A stretch of DNA of 64,000 nt from Aestuariimicrobium soli (GCF_051192575.1 NZ_JBPJSQ010000007.1:186001-250000), one strand, 5' to 3'; shown: positions 33,672 through 42,044, counted from the stretch's first letter. Program-made: numbers and translations. Notes: a model not told the origin generated them from the letters alone.

Positions 33672-34412
33672 ATGCTCGCTGAACCCGCAGACCAGCTTCG
33701 CCTGCTCGACCTGGCGGCGATCGATGCGCAGATCTCCCAGAACGAGCACCGCCGCACCCACCTGCCCGAGCTGGCGCAGTTGCAGGAGCTCTCCACCGAG
33801 CGGCGGTCGGTCGACGAGGAACTGGTCGCCGCCGAGGTGCGCCTCTCCGATGCCCAGGCCGACCAGGAGCGGGTCGAGGGTGACCTCGCCCCCGCGCGCG
33901 ACCGCCTGGCCCGCAACCAGCAGCGGATCGACTCGGGTGCCGTCTCAGACCCCAAGGCGTTGCGGGGGATGGTCGAGGAGACCGAGCACCTCAAGGGGCG
34001 CATCTCGAAGCTCGAGGACGATGAGCTCGAGGTGATGCAGGTCATCGAAGACCTGACGGGTGAGCGCGACGCCATCATCGCCAAGCGCGACCAGGTCAAC
34101 GACCGTGCGCGGGTGGTGATCGGCAAGCGGAATGCCGCCCTGGCCGAGGTCGACCAGCGGGCCCAGGAACTCGCGACCGAGCGTGGCCAGCAGCTGACGA
34201 CCCTGCCCCAGACGCTCCTGGGCGAGTACGACACCCTGCGGGCCAAGCTCGGCAGCGGTGCCGCCGCCCTCGAGAAGGGTCAGTGCTCCGGGTGCCGCCT
34301 GCAGGTCAACGAGTCCGACCTGCGCAGCTTCCGGCAGGCACCCGCCAACCAGGTGCTGCACTGCGAGGAGTGCGGGCGCATCCTCGTCCGCACCCCCGAC
34401 TCGTTCAGCTGA
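33672..34412 (+). CDS. Coiled-coil protein with C-terminal C4 zinc ribbon
   Basis: A 246-residue protein. A long antiparallel coiled coil (about residues 15-185, E/R/A/L-rich heptads) is followed by a zinc ribbon with C-S-G-C (about 205) and C-E-E-C (about 229). It corresponds to mycobacterial Rv2229c-like proteins and to the HP0958 fold, proposed to bind nucleic acid or act in RNA handling. It stands before an RNB ribonuclease and RNase P RNA, which fits an RNA-linked role but proves nothing. Confidence 0.8.
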   Translation: MLAEPADQLRLLDLAAIDAQISQNEHRRTHLPELAQLQELSTERRSVDEELVAAEVRLSDAQADQERVEGDLAPARDRLARNQQRIDSGAVSDPKALRGMVEETEHLKGRISKLEDDELEVMQVIEDLTGERDAIIAKRDQVNDRARVVIGKRNAALAEVDQRAQELATERGQQLTTLPQTLLGEYDTLRAKLGSGAAALEKGQCSGCRLQVNESDLRSFRQAPANQVLHCEECGRILVRTPDSFS

Positions 34413-34486
34413 GTCGCCGCGGGGCCTGACGGCTCGACCGACCATGTGATTGTCTGGCCGGGTACACCCGCCATTCAGGAGGACGC

Positions 34487-35932
34487 ATGCCCGCCCGTCA
34501 TTTCCGCGCCGACGAGGGTTTTCCCGCAGCCATCAGGGGCGGGTTCGAGAAGCTGTGTGACGAGCTGGGCGCCCCGCTGGAGTTCCCCGACGACGTGATC
34601 GCCGAGGCCGAGCAGGTCGTTCGCGACGGGTACGACCGCTCCCGCACCTACGCCGACCTCACCGACGTGCCGTTCGTGACCATCGATCCCGAGGGATCCA
34701 TGGATCTCGACCAGGCGATGTACATCGAGAAGACCGAGGGCGGGTACCGGGTGCTCTACGCGATCGCCGACGTGGCCGCCTGGGTCGCTCCCGGCGGCGC
34801 GATCGATGCCGAGGCGCACCGCCGCGGCCAGACGTTGTACGCCCCCCATCAGCGCTTCCCGCTCCACCCACCCGTGCTGAGTGAGGCCGCGGCCTCCCTG
34901 CTGGCCGACGGCACTCCTCGTCCGGCGGTGGTGTGGCGGCTCGATCTCGATGCCCGCGGCGAGGTGACGGCCGCCAGCGCCACGCGATCGCTGGTGGTCA
35001 GCCGCGAGAAGCTCGACTACCCGACCGAACAGACCAAGCTCGACAACGGCACCGCCGGGCCGGTGATGCAGTTGCTGCGCGAGGTGGGCGACCTGCGCCA
35101 GCAGATCGAGGTCGAGCGGGGCGGCGTCTCGCTGAACCTGCCCGAGCAGGTGGTCGACATCACCGACGCGGGGCACTGGCAACTGACGCACCGCTCGACC
35201 CTGCCCAACGAGAACTGGAACGCCCAGATCTCACTGATGACCGGCTTCGCGGCCGCCCAACTCATGCTCGACGCCGGCGTCGGCATTCTGCGCACGTTGC
35301 CCCCGCCCGACGACGAGGTGATCCGCCAGCTGCGCCGGGTGGCGCAGACGCTCGGGTTGCCCTGGCCCGACGGCACCTCGTACGCCGAGTTCGTCGGCGG
35401 CCTCGATGTCACCAACCCGGTGGCCCAGGCGATGATGATGAGCTGCGTGCGCCTGTTCCGCGGCGCCGGGTACACCGTGATCGAGCAGGGGCTGGCGCCG
35501 GACGAACTGGTGCACGGTGCGCTGGCGGCCAACTATGCGCACACCACGGCCCCGCTGCGTCGGCTGGTCGACCGGTATGTGCTGGAGGTGTGCGTGGCGC
35601 TGTCGGCCACCGAGCCGGTGCCGCAGTGGGCCCTCGACGCCCTGGCCGCGCTGCCCGAGGAGATGGCCGATTCCGACCGCCGGGCCAAGGCCTTCGAGCG
35701 CGGCATCACCGACCTGGTCGAGGCGCTCGTGCTGCAGCCGCGAGTCGGGCAGGTGTTCACCGGCGTGGTCATCCAGGTCGATGCCAAGCGCGCGGGCCAG
35801 GGAATCGTCTCGATCGTCGAGCCCGCCATCGAGGCCAGGGTCACCGGTGACGTCGAGCTGGGCGACGAGGTGCGCGTTCGCCTCGTCGAGGCCGACACCA
35901 CCACCGGCAAGGTCAGCTTCCAGCTGGTCTAG
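34487..35932 (+). CDS. RNB-domain ribonuclease (RNase II/R family, short actinobacterial form)
   Basis: A 481-residue protein holding essentially the RNB catalytic domain with a small C-terminal beta domain; the N-terminal cold-shock and S1 architecture of RNase R is lacking. The metal site reads T-I-D-P-E-G-S-M-D-L-D-Q-A: three aspartates fit, but the fourth position of the family pattern D-x-D-D is Gln, as in other actinobacterial members. 3'-5' exonuclease activity is likely but the Gln makes efficiency uncertain. A GGAGGA ribosome site precedes the ATG. Its TAG stop forms the first bases of the rnpB -10 box. Confidence 0.85.
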   Translation: MPARHFRADEGFPAAIRGGFEKLCDELGAPLEFPDDVIAEAEQVVRDGYDRSRTYADLTDVPFVTIDPEGSMDLDQAMYIEKTEGGYRVLYAIADVAAWVAPGGAIDAEAHRRGQTLYAPHQRFPLHPPVLSEAAASLLADGTPRPAVVWRLDLDARGEVTAASATRSLVVSREKLDYPTEQTKLDNGTAGPVMQLLREVGDLRQQIEVERGGVSLNLPEQVVDITDAGHWQLTHRSTLPNENWNAQISLMTGFAAAQLMLDAGVGILRTLPPPDDEVIRQLRRVAQTLGLPWPDGTSYAEFVGGLDVTNPVAQAMMMSCVRLFRGAGYTVIEQGLAPDELVHGALAANYAHTTAPLRRLVDRYVLEVCVALSATEPVPQWALDALAALPEEMADSDRRAKAFERGITDLVEALVLQPRVGQVFTGVVIQVDAKRAGQGIVSIVEPAIEARVTGDVELGDEVRVRLVEADTTTGKVSFQLV

Positions 35933-35935
35933 ACT
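35930..35935 (+). promoter_or_regulatory. -10 box of rnpB, overlapping the upstream stop codon
   Basis: TAGACT begins with the TAG stop of the RNB gene and lies 8 nt before the proposed 5' end of RNase P RNA. No good -35 is visible. Confidence 0.5.
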
Positions 35936-35943
35936 GGTTCCTC

Positions 35944-36306
35944 GGACGAGTCGGCCGGGTGATCGCGGCAGGAAACTGTCGAGGAAAGTCCGGGCTCCTC
36001 AGAGCAGGGTGGTGGGTAACACCCACCCGGGGTGACCCGCGGGACAGTGCCACAGAGAACAGACTGCCAACCTCGGTTGGTGAGGGTGAAACGGTGGTGC
36101 AAGAGACCACCAGCGCCCCAGGTGACTGGGGCGGCTCGGTAAACCCCACCCGGAGCAAGACCAGACAGAGCGTGTTCGAGGGCTGCTCGCCCGAGCGCTC
36201 GGGTAGGTTGCACCACTTCGGTGGAAGGCGGCTGGCAACAGTCGTCGCAGATGGATGATCACCGGCGCATCGCGTCACAGAACCCGGCTTACAGGCCGGC
36301 TCGTCC
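35944..36306 (+). ncRNA. rnpB: RNase P RNA, bacterial class A
   Basis: About 363 nt. The conserved GAGGAAAGTCCGGGCTC core (P4 5' strand and flanks, 35981-35997) and the late ACAGAACCCGGCTTACAG segment (36277-36294) are diagnostic. GGACGAG at the 5' end (35944-35950) pairs with CTCGTCC (36300-36306) to form P1. Long G+C-rich arms fit actinobacterial rnpB. The RNA is the catalytic subunit removing 5' leaders from pre-tRNA. Exact ends are inferred from P1. The stretch from 36307 to 36422 shows no further gene. Confidence 0.95.
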
Positions 36307-36422
36307 CCCATCTGTTCGGCAGAAAGATCCCGGACGAGGCAACCGCGCGCTCGGGTGGCGGCGTTCATGGAGCGGAAGACCCCTCAACGAATCCCTCAAT
36401 GACCGATCGTCAGGAGACCCCC

Positions 36423-36683
36423 ATGAAGACCCTCACCCGCCGCACTGCCCTCGTCGCCAGCCTGGTCGCGGTTCCCGCCGCCGTCCTCATCGGAGTGCAG
36501 GCCGCTCAGGGCGAGGCACTGCCGAACGAGGCGCCGGCGCCCACCACCACGGCCGTTCCCGACTCCACGGCTGAGCCCACCACCGGTCCCGAGGCCACGG
36601 CCGTTCCCAGCACCGAGCCCGCGCCGACCACCATGCCCGAGCCCACGACTCGTCCCAAGGGACTGCCGCACACAGGCAACTGA
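36423..36683 (+). CDS. Small secreted Pro/Thr-rich protein ending in an LPxTG-like motif
   Basis: An 86-residue protein. The signal peptide (residues 1 to about 30: K-T-L-T-R-R-T, hydrophobic core, A-Q-G cleavage region) is followed by about 45 residues of repeated P-x-T-T and A-V-P/T-E-P. The chain ends L-P-H-T-G-N and stop. The motif fits a sortase signal, but the hydrophobic helix and basic tail that normally follow are missing, so it cannot be retained for sorting in the usual way. GGAGA precedes the ATG. No homologue is recognised. Confidence 0.65.
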   Translation: MKTLTRRTALVASLVAVPAAVLIGVQAAQGEALPNEAPAPTTTAVPDSTAEPTTGPEATAVPSTEPAPTTMPEPTTRPKGLPHTGN

Positions 36684-36685
36684 CT

Positions 36686-36726
36686 GGGGCAACTGCCCCG
36701 GGTCACTGATCGGGTAACCGATCAGT
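36686..36726. terminator. Double hairpin between convergent genes
   Basis: GGGGC-aact-GCCCC (36686-36699) is followed by ACTGATCGG-gtaa-CCGATCAGT (36705-36726). It lies between the small secreted protein and map, whose 3' ends face each other, and could stop both transcripts. Confidence 0.65.
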
Positions 36727-36732
36727 CGCGAC

Positions 36733-37629
36733 TCAGGGCAGCACGGGCGCCGGCCCATTGGGGGCCGGCGTCATGCCCTCCATCGGCACCGTCAGCACCT
36801 CGGCACCCGAGGGCGTCACCACGATCGTCTGCTCGAACTGGGCCACCCGGGAACCGTCCTGGGTGACGACGGTCCAGTCGTCGTCCCACTGCTGATTCCT
36901 CGCCGAGCCCATCGCCAGCATCGGTTCCACGGTGAAGGTCATGCCCACCTCGATAGGGGTGTCCAACCGGGGCTCGTCGTAGTGCAGCACCACCAGGCCG
37001 GAGTGGAACGAGGTGTGCACGCCATGGCCGGTGTACTCGCGCACCGACTCGTAGCCGAAGCGGGTCGCGTACGACTCGATCACCCGACCGATCACAGACA
37101 GCGGACGCCCGGGCTTGACCGCCCGAATGCCGCGGTTCATGGCCTCCTGGGTGCGCTCGGCCAACAGGCGCGACGGCTCGTCCACCTCGCCGCAGTAGAA
37201 GGTGGCGCAGTTGTCGCCGTGCACGCCGTTCTTGAAGGCGGTGACGTCGATCTTGACCAGGTCACCCTCCTCGAGCGGGCGGGCGTCGGGGATGCCGTGG
37301 CAGATCACCTCGTTGACCGAGGTGCAGATCGACTTCGGGTAGTTCCGGTAGCCCAGCGTCGACGGGTAGGCGCCGTGGTCGAGCATGAACTCGTGCGCGA
37401 CGCGGTCGAGTTCGTCCGTGGTCACCCCGGGCGCGATCGCCTTCGCCGCCTCGTGCATGGCCTGGCAGGCGATCCGGGACGACTCCCGCATGAGTTCGAT
37501 CGTCTCCGCGGACTGCACGTGGCTGCCCGTGTACGGTGAAGGAGCCCGCTTGCCCACGTAGTGGGGACGCGTGATCGACGCCGGCACGGGTCGGGTGGGA
37601 CTGATCGCATGGGCCACAACAGGATTCAC
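36733..37629 (-). CDS. map: Methionine aminopeptidase, type I
   Basis: A 298-residue M24A peptidase removing N-terminal Met. The N-terminal extension with P-T-R-P-V-P-A-S-I-x-R-P-x-Y-V is that of actinobacterial Map (MapB-like, SH3-binding-type linker). Dimetal ligands are in K-I-D-V-T-A-F-K-N-G-V-H-G-D (two Asp), G-H-G-V-H (His), T-V-E-P-M-L (Glu) and F-E-Q-T-I-V-V-T (Glu). GTG 37629 is chosen over a GTG at 37650 because TAGAAT (37642-37637) ends 7 nt before it, the leaderless spacing, and the upstream codon would lie ahead of that -10. Confidence 0.92.
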   Translation of the reverse strand: MNPVVAHAISPTRPVPASITRPHYVGKRAPSPYTGSHVQSAETIELMRESSRIACQAMHEAAKAIAPGVTTDELDRVAHEFMLDHGAYPSTLGYRNYPKSICTSVNEVICHGIPDARPLEEGDLVKIDVTAFKNGVHGDNCATFYCGEVDEPSRLLAERTQEAMNRGIRAVKPGRPLSVIGRVIESYATRFGYESVREYTGHGVHTSFHSGLVVLHYDEPRLDTPIEVGMTFTVEPMLAMGSARNQQWDDDWTVVTQDGSRVAQFEQTIVVTPSGAEVLTVPMEGMTPAPNGPAPVLP

Positions 37630-37667
37630 CCGAGTGATTCTACGGTCCACGACGAAGGAGCTGAGCC

Positions 37668-37907
37668 ATGGCCGACGAGTACTACTACTGCCTCACCCAC
37701 AAGACCGTCGAACCCGCCGAGGGATGCAAGGCCGCCGACCGACTGGGCCCCTACGCCTCGGCGGACGATGCCCGGCGCGCCCTCGACCACGTCGCCGAGC
37801 GCAACGATCAGTGGGACAACGATCCGACCTGGAATGACGACGAGGACGGCGACGGCGATCTCGACGAGGACGACCGTTCCTCGGGGTGGGGCCCCTTCAA
37901 GAACTGA
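37668..37907 (+). CDS. Small acidic conserved actinobacterial protein
   Basis: A 79-residue protein starting A-D-E-Y-Y-Y-C-L-x-H-K-x-V-E and closing with a run of Asp/Glu and G-W-G-P-F. A family of unknown function found next to map in related genomes. The first half suggests a small fold with Cys and His; the acidic tail may be flexible or metal-binding. GAAGGAG precedes the ATG. It diverges from map. Confidence 0.75.
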   Translation: MADEYYYCLTHKTVEPAEGCKAADRLGPYASADDARRALDHVAERNDQWDNDPTWNDDEDGDGDLDEDDRSSGWGPFKN

Positions 37908-37948
37908 GCGACGCCTGTATCGGGCGACCCCCCGTCAGGCGACCGGCC

Positions 37949-38827
37949 TCAGGCGCCGACCTTGATGCTCGCCATCGAGCGGTCGACCTCGGCCTGAGTG
38001 CCGGCGTCGTCGATGGTGGCCGAGTTCACGTACACGCCCATCGACTCCGGGTTGCCGGTGTCGACCACGACGACGTCGACCGTGTCGCCCTTGATGTCGC
38101 CCTGGTCGTCGACGTAGATCTCGGAGCGAATGTGGAAGGCCTGGTGCCCGTCGATGGTGAGGGCCTCTGCCTTGACGTCCTTGCGGCCGGTGAACCCGCG
38201 GTAGTAACCCGAGCTGGCGAAGCAGCTCATCATCACCTTGGCGGCGGGCTCGGGCGCCTCGAAGCCGTCGGCGACCCGCAGGGCGCCCACCGCGTTGACG
38301 CTCATCCACCGCGAGGTGATCGACTTGATCTCGGCCGAGGTGTCGTACATCCACGGCAGGCTGAAACCGCTCCGGCTCCAGCCCAGCGACTCCACCGAGA
38401 TCTCGCCGCCGACGAGACGCCCGTTCTGCACGTTCTTCGAACTGCCGCCGGGGCCCTCGGGGCAGGCGACCTCGGTGCCGCCCGACGACTCGGGATTGGT
38501 CGGCGTGGGCGTCTGCGTGGGCGTGGAGGTCTCGTCCCAGCCCGAGACGGTGGGGGTGGACGAGTTGGTGTCCTCGGGAATGGTCGTGTCGCCACCCGTC
38601 AGGCCGCGCACCACGAAGAAGCCGATCAGCGCGACGACCAGCACGCCGACGATCGCCAGGATCAGCTTGCCCGCGCCACCGGATCGCTGGGGACCCTGCA
38701 CCGGGCCACCGGGAGGCGGCGTCTGGCCGGGGTTGGCCGTGGTCTCCTGACTCCACTGGGCGCCGTTCCAGTACCGGAACTGCCCCGGTTGTCCGGAGGG
38801 GTCGGGGTACCAGCCTGACTGTGACAT
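37949..38827 (-). CDS. DUF2510-domain membrane protein (paralogue 1)
   Basis: A 292-residue protein. The N-terminal DUF2510 motif G-W-Y-P-D-P-S-G and W-N-G-x-x-W-S is cytoplasmic and followed by a proline-rich linker. One membrane helix lies at about residues 54-74, then a T/S/P-rich stalk with D-E-T-S-T-P-T-Q-T, then an outer domain of about 170 residues. TAGACT (38839-38834) is 6 nt before the ATG (leaderless). The next gene is a clear paralogue. The role is unknown; DUF2510 proteins are often envelope proteins. Confidence 0.8.
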   Translation of the reverse strand: MSQSGWYPDPSGQPGQFRYWNGAQWSQETTANPGQTPPPGGPVQGPQRSGGAGKLILAIVGVLVVALIGFFVVRGLTGGDTTIPEDTNSSTPTVSGWDETSTPTQTPTPTNPESSGGTEVACPEGPGGSSKNVQNGRLVGGEISVESLGWSRSGFSLPWMYDTSAEIKSITSRWMSVNAVGALRVADGFEAPEPAAKVMMSCFASSGYYRGFTGRKDVKAEALTIDGHQAFHIRSEIYVDDQGDIKGDTVDVVVVDTGNPESMGVYVNSATIDDAGTQAEVDRSMASIKVGA

Positions 38828-38853
38828 GGGGCCAGTCTAGGAGTTGACCGGGA

Positions 38854-39750
38854 TCACCCGACCACCCGCACCGATGCGGCGGCCGTCTCGACCGGATTGC
38901 CGTACACCGGCTGGTCGATGGGCGACATGCCCTTGAAGAAGGCCAGCTTCTGGTCACGGCCCACGTCGAGCACGATGATGTCGAGCCGGTCGCCCTTCAC
39001 CTCGGGATAGGTGGTGTCGCGCACCTCGCCGGTGAGCCGCCACCCCTGCCGACCGTCAATGGTGACCGCCTGCTGCGAGAGCACCGTGTGGCCGGCGTAG
39101 CCGGGGTAGTACTGCGAGGAGGCCTCGCAACTGAAGATGCGACTCGCGGCCGTTCGTGGGTCGGTGCCGAAGTCGGCCTTGTCGATCTGGCCGACCGCCA
39201 CCCCCGCCACCCACGAGCGGGTCACGGTGGTGGTCTGCCCCGCCTGGTCGTCGGCCCAGTCGACCAGGGGGGTGTCGTCCACGGGCCAGTCGGGCACGGC
39301 CTGGTAGGCGATGCCGCCGCCGACGATCCAGTCGCCCTCCACCGGGTTCGGGTTCACCTCGCGCAGCACGACGCACGTCTGCTGGGTTCCCCCCGACTCC
39401 TGCGGCTGGGTCGGCGAGGGGGTCTGCGTGGGAGTGGAGGTCTCGTCCCACTGCGAGACGGTGGGGGTGGACGAGTTGGTGTCCTCACCAATGGTGTCGC
39501 GACCCGACAGGCCGCGGACCAGCAGGACGACCACGACCGACACCGCCAACACGCCGATCACCAGGGCCCACACACCCCAGCGGGAGCCGGGACTCGTCCC
39601 CGACGTGCCGGTGCCCCGCGAGCCCGGGCTGCCCGGCGGTGGCGTGGACGCCGGGTCGGTCGTGGTCTCACTGCTCCAGGCCCGGCCATCCCAGTGGCGG
39701 AAGCGCCCGGGAATGCCCGATGGATCTGGGTACCAACCCGGCTGCGACAT
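38854..39750 (-). CDS. DUF2510-domain membrane protein (paralogue 2)
   Basis: A 298-residue protein with the same plan as its neighbour: G-W-Y-P-D-P-S-G, membrane helix at about 62-82, the nearly identical stalk E-D-T-N-S-S-T-P-T-V-S and D-E-T-S-T-P-T-Q-T, and a diverged outer domain. Both outer domains keep an F/C-x-A-S-S-x-Y-Y-x-G-x-x-G element and I-D-G-x-Q. This indicates tandem duplication followed by divergence outside the membrane. TACACT (39762-39757) sits 6 nt before the ATG, so each copy has its own promoter. Confidence 0.8.
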   Translation of the reverse strand: MSQPGWYPDPSGIPGRFRHWDGRAWSSETTTDPASTPPPGSPGSRGTGTSGTSPGSRWGVWALVIGVLAVSVVVVLLVRGLSGRDTIGEDTNSSTPTVSQWDETSTPTQTPSPTQPQESGGTQQTCVVLREVNPNPVEGDWIVGGGIAYQAVPDWPVDDTPLVDWADDQAGQTTTVTRSWVAGVAVGQIDKADFGTDPRTAASRIFSCEASSQYYPGYAGHTVLSQQAVTIDGRQGWRLTGEVRDTTYPEVKGDRLDIIVLDVGRDQKLAFFKGMSPIDQPVYGNPVETAAASVRVVG

Positions 39751-39783
39751 GCCACGAGTGTAGGCAGCGACCGGTGGGCGACC

Positions 39784-39799
39784 GTAACGCAGTTGTTAC
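39784..39799 (+). promoter_or_regulatory. GlnR-box-like inverted repeat upstream of glnA2
   Basis: GTAAC-n6-GTTAC gives the AC-n9-AC spacing of actinobacterial GlnR sites and is a perfect inverted repeat. It lies 12 nt upstream of CAGACT (39811-39816), the likely -10 located 6 nt before the ATG. MtrA, which recognises similar sites, is an alternative. Confidence 0.55.
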
Positions 39800-39822
39800 A
39801 CGAGGCAGGGCAGACTGACCCC

Positions 39823-41157
39823 ATGAACAAGCAGACCGAGTTCGTGCTGCGCGCGATGGAGGAGCGGGACATCCGTTTCGTGCGGCTGTGGTTCACCGAC
39901 GTGTTGGGGTCGCTGAAGTCCGTGGCGATCGCCCCGGCCGAACTCGAGGGCGCCTTCGCCGAAGGGGTCGGCTTCGACGGTTCCGCCATCGAGGGCTACG
40001 CCCGCGTCTACGAGGCCGACATGACGGCCAAGCCCGACGCCAGCACCTTCTCGCACCTGCCGTGGCGCCAGCAGCGCCGCGGCACCGCGCGCATGTTCTG
40101 CGACATCACCCTGCCCGACGGCTCCCCGAGCTACGCCGACCCGCGCTACGTGCTGAAGCGGGCGATGAAGAAGGCCTCCGACATGGGGTTCAGCTTCTAC
40201 ACCCACCCCGAGATCGAGTTCTTCCTGCTCAAGGACACCCCTCCCGGAGCCCCGATCGAACCACTCGACCAGGGCGGCTACTTCGACCACACCACGCTCG
40301 GCAAGGGCACCGACTTCCGTCGCGACGTCATCGAGATGCTCGAGCAGATGGGCATCTCGGTCGAGTTCAGCCACCACGAGGCCGCACCGGGGCAGCACGA
40401 GATCGACCTGCGCTACGCCGACGCGCTGACCATGGCCGACAACATCATGACGTTCCGCTGCGTGGTCAAGGAGGTGGCGGTCGCCTCGGGCATTCGCGCC
40501 ACCTTCATGCCCAAGCCGTTCTCTGACCATGCCGGCTCGGGCATGCACACCCACCTCAGCCTGTTCGAGGGCGACACCAACGCGTTCTACGACGCCACCG
40601 ACGAGGCACGCCTGTCGAAGACCGGGCGCCAGTTCGTGGCCGGGCTGCTGCACCACGCCAAGGAGATCACCGCCGTCACCAACCAATGGGTGAACTCCTA
40701 CAAGCGGCTGATCGGTGGCGCCGAGGCGCCCAGCTACGTGTGTTGGGGACGAAACAACCGCTCCGCCCTGGTGCGGGTGCCGATGTTCAACCAGGAGAAG
40801 CCGTCGTCGGCGCGCATCGAACTGCGCTCGCTCGACTCGGCGGCCAATCCGTACCTCGCGTACGCCCTGATCTTGGCGGCCGGCCTGTCGGGCATCGAGC
40901 AGGGGCTCGAACTGCCCGAGGAGGCCGCCGACGACGTCTGGCAGCTCAGCCCCCGGGAACGCGCCGCCATGGGCATCGACGAACTGCCACGCAACCTCGA
41001 CGAGGCGATCCGGGCGATGGAGTCCTCCGAGCTGGTGGCCGACACCCTGGGTGACCACGTGTTCGACTTCTTCCTGCGCAACAAGCGGGCCGAGTTCGAG
41101 GAGTACCGCTCCCAGGTGACCCCCTTCGAGGTCAACCGCTACCTGCCGCTGCTCTGA
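39823..41157 (+). CDS. glnA2: Type I glutamine synthetase, GlnA2-like
   Basis: A 444-residue glutamine synthetase making glutamine from glutamate, ammonia and ATP. Typical segments are V-G-F-D-G-S-A-I-E-G-Y, H-P-E-I-E-F-F, E-A-A-P-G-Q-H-E-I-D, H-T-H-L-S-L-F and N-R-S-A-L-V-R-V-P. The adenylylation loop N-L-Y-x-L-P-P is missing, so this enzyme is probably not modified by GlnE, unlike the GlnA1 at the window's end. Gene order glnA2-(SCP)-glnE-glnA1 is an expanded version of the mycobacterial cluster. A GlnR-like site precedes it, suggesting nitrogen control. Confidence 0.92.
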   Translation: MNKQTEFVLRAMEERDIRFVRLWFTDVLGSLKSVAIAPAELEGAFAEGVGFDGSAIEGYARVYEADMTAKPDASTFSHLPWRQQRRGTARMFCDITLPDGSPSYADPRYVLKRAMKKASDMGFSFYTHPEIEFFLLKDTPPGAPIEPLDQGGYFDHTTLGKGTDFRRDVIEMLEQMGISVEFSHHEAAPGQHEIDLRYADALTMADNIMTFRCVVKEVAVASGIRATFMPKPFSDHAGSGMHTHLSLFEGDTNAFYDATDEARLSKTGRQFVAGLLHHAKEITAVTNQWVNSYKRLIGGAEAPSYVCWGRNNRSALVRVPMFNQEKPSSARIELRSLDSAANPYLAYALILAAGLSGIEQGLELPEEAADDVWQLSPRERAAMGIDELPRNLDEAIRAMESSELVADTLGDHVFDFFLRNKRAEFEEYRSQVTPFEVNRYLPLL

Positions 41158-41214
41158 GCGTGAGGTCCGCTGCCGTTGCCGTCAGCGGTGGGCCCATGCC
41201 CGGCGCGCAGGCGC

Positions 41215-41274
41215 CAGGGGTACTGGCGTCAGGGGTACTGGCCTCAGGGGTACTGGCGTCAGAGGCGCTGGCGT
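41215..41274. repeat. 15-bp tandem repeat, four units, between glnA2 and the SCP-like gene
   Basis: Units start at 41215, 41230, 41245 and 41260, with a core AGGGGTACTGGCGTC that degenerates in the last unit. The last unit and base 41259 overlap the 3' end of the convergent gene. Confidence 0.8.
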
Positions 41275-42044
41275 CGTCCGAGATCGATGACCGGCAGCAT
41301 CCGGGCGAACGCGTCCACGTGGGCGCCCGAGGCGTAGCGGTCGACGTCGTCGCCGGTCCAGGCCCGCAGACCGACGGCCACCTCGGTGAACAGGCGCACG
41401 GGCAGTTCGATCACATTGGGCGGCGTGCCGCGGGTGTGCGTGGGCCCCTCGCCGAGGGCACTGAGCTGCACGGCCGCCGCCGGCGGCACCCTCACCTCGA
41501 GCGTGGCTCCCGGGTGACGCTCACCCAGGGCCATGGTCAGGGCGCGAGTTGTCTCGGTCAGGGCCGCGACCGGCGGGGTGCACCCGTGGCGCAGGGCGAC
41601 GGCCACGGCGTCGACCAGGGCCCCGCGCAGGTAGTCGACCAGCCGGGCCACCCCGAACAGGGTGTCGACGGCGGTCGGCAGCCGCTGCTGGTCGAGTTCG
41701 GTGCGCAGGTCGGCCAGCAACCGGCGGGCCTGCTGGGCCAGGGCGGCGGCCGAGTCCTTCCCGAGCACCGAGCGGGCCACCTCGGTGAGCGTCTGCTCGG
41801 CCCGCTCGCGGTGGGCGAGGTGGGCGGCCCAGCCCTCGGGTCGGGTGGTGGTGGGCGCGGCCAGCGTCTGCAGCGCGTCGGTCAACAGCACCATGGCTCG
41901 TCCGGCGCGGTCACGCAGGTCGCGTTCGTTCACCGGCGACTCCGACGGGCCGGGCGAGGCGGGCACGAGTGCCTCGAGCGTGGCCGTGAAGGCAGCAATC
42001 ACCCGACGCAAGGCTTGGTCCTGCTTCGCTGCCACGATGGTCAC
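41259..42044 (-). CDS. Bacterial SCP-like (SCP_3) domain protein
   Basis: A 261-residue protein with a helical N-terminal half and a C-terminal segment G-T-P-P-N-V-I-E-L-P-V-R-L-F followed by A-S-G-A-H-V-D-A-F-A-R-M-L-P-V, which matches the actinobacterial sterol-carrier-like family. That family is often encoded beside purine or nitrogen genes and its ligand is unknown. GTG 42044 is preferred to an upstream ATG (42104) because TAGTCT (42057-42052) ends 7 nt before it. It lies divergent to glnE. Confidence 0.72.
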   Translation of the reverse strand: MTIVAAKQDQALRRVIAAFTATLEALVPASPGPSESPVNERDLRDRAGRAMVLLTDALQTLAAPTTTRPEGWAAHLAHRERAEQTLTEVARSVLGKDSAAALAQQARRLLADLRTELDQQRLPTAVDTLFGVARLVDYLRGALVDAVAVALRHGCTPPVAALTETTRALTMALGERHPGATLEVRVPPAAAVQLSALGEGPTHTRGTPPNVIELPVRLFTEVAVGLRAWTGDDVDRYASGAHVDAFARMLPVIDLGRRQRL

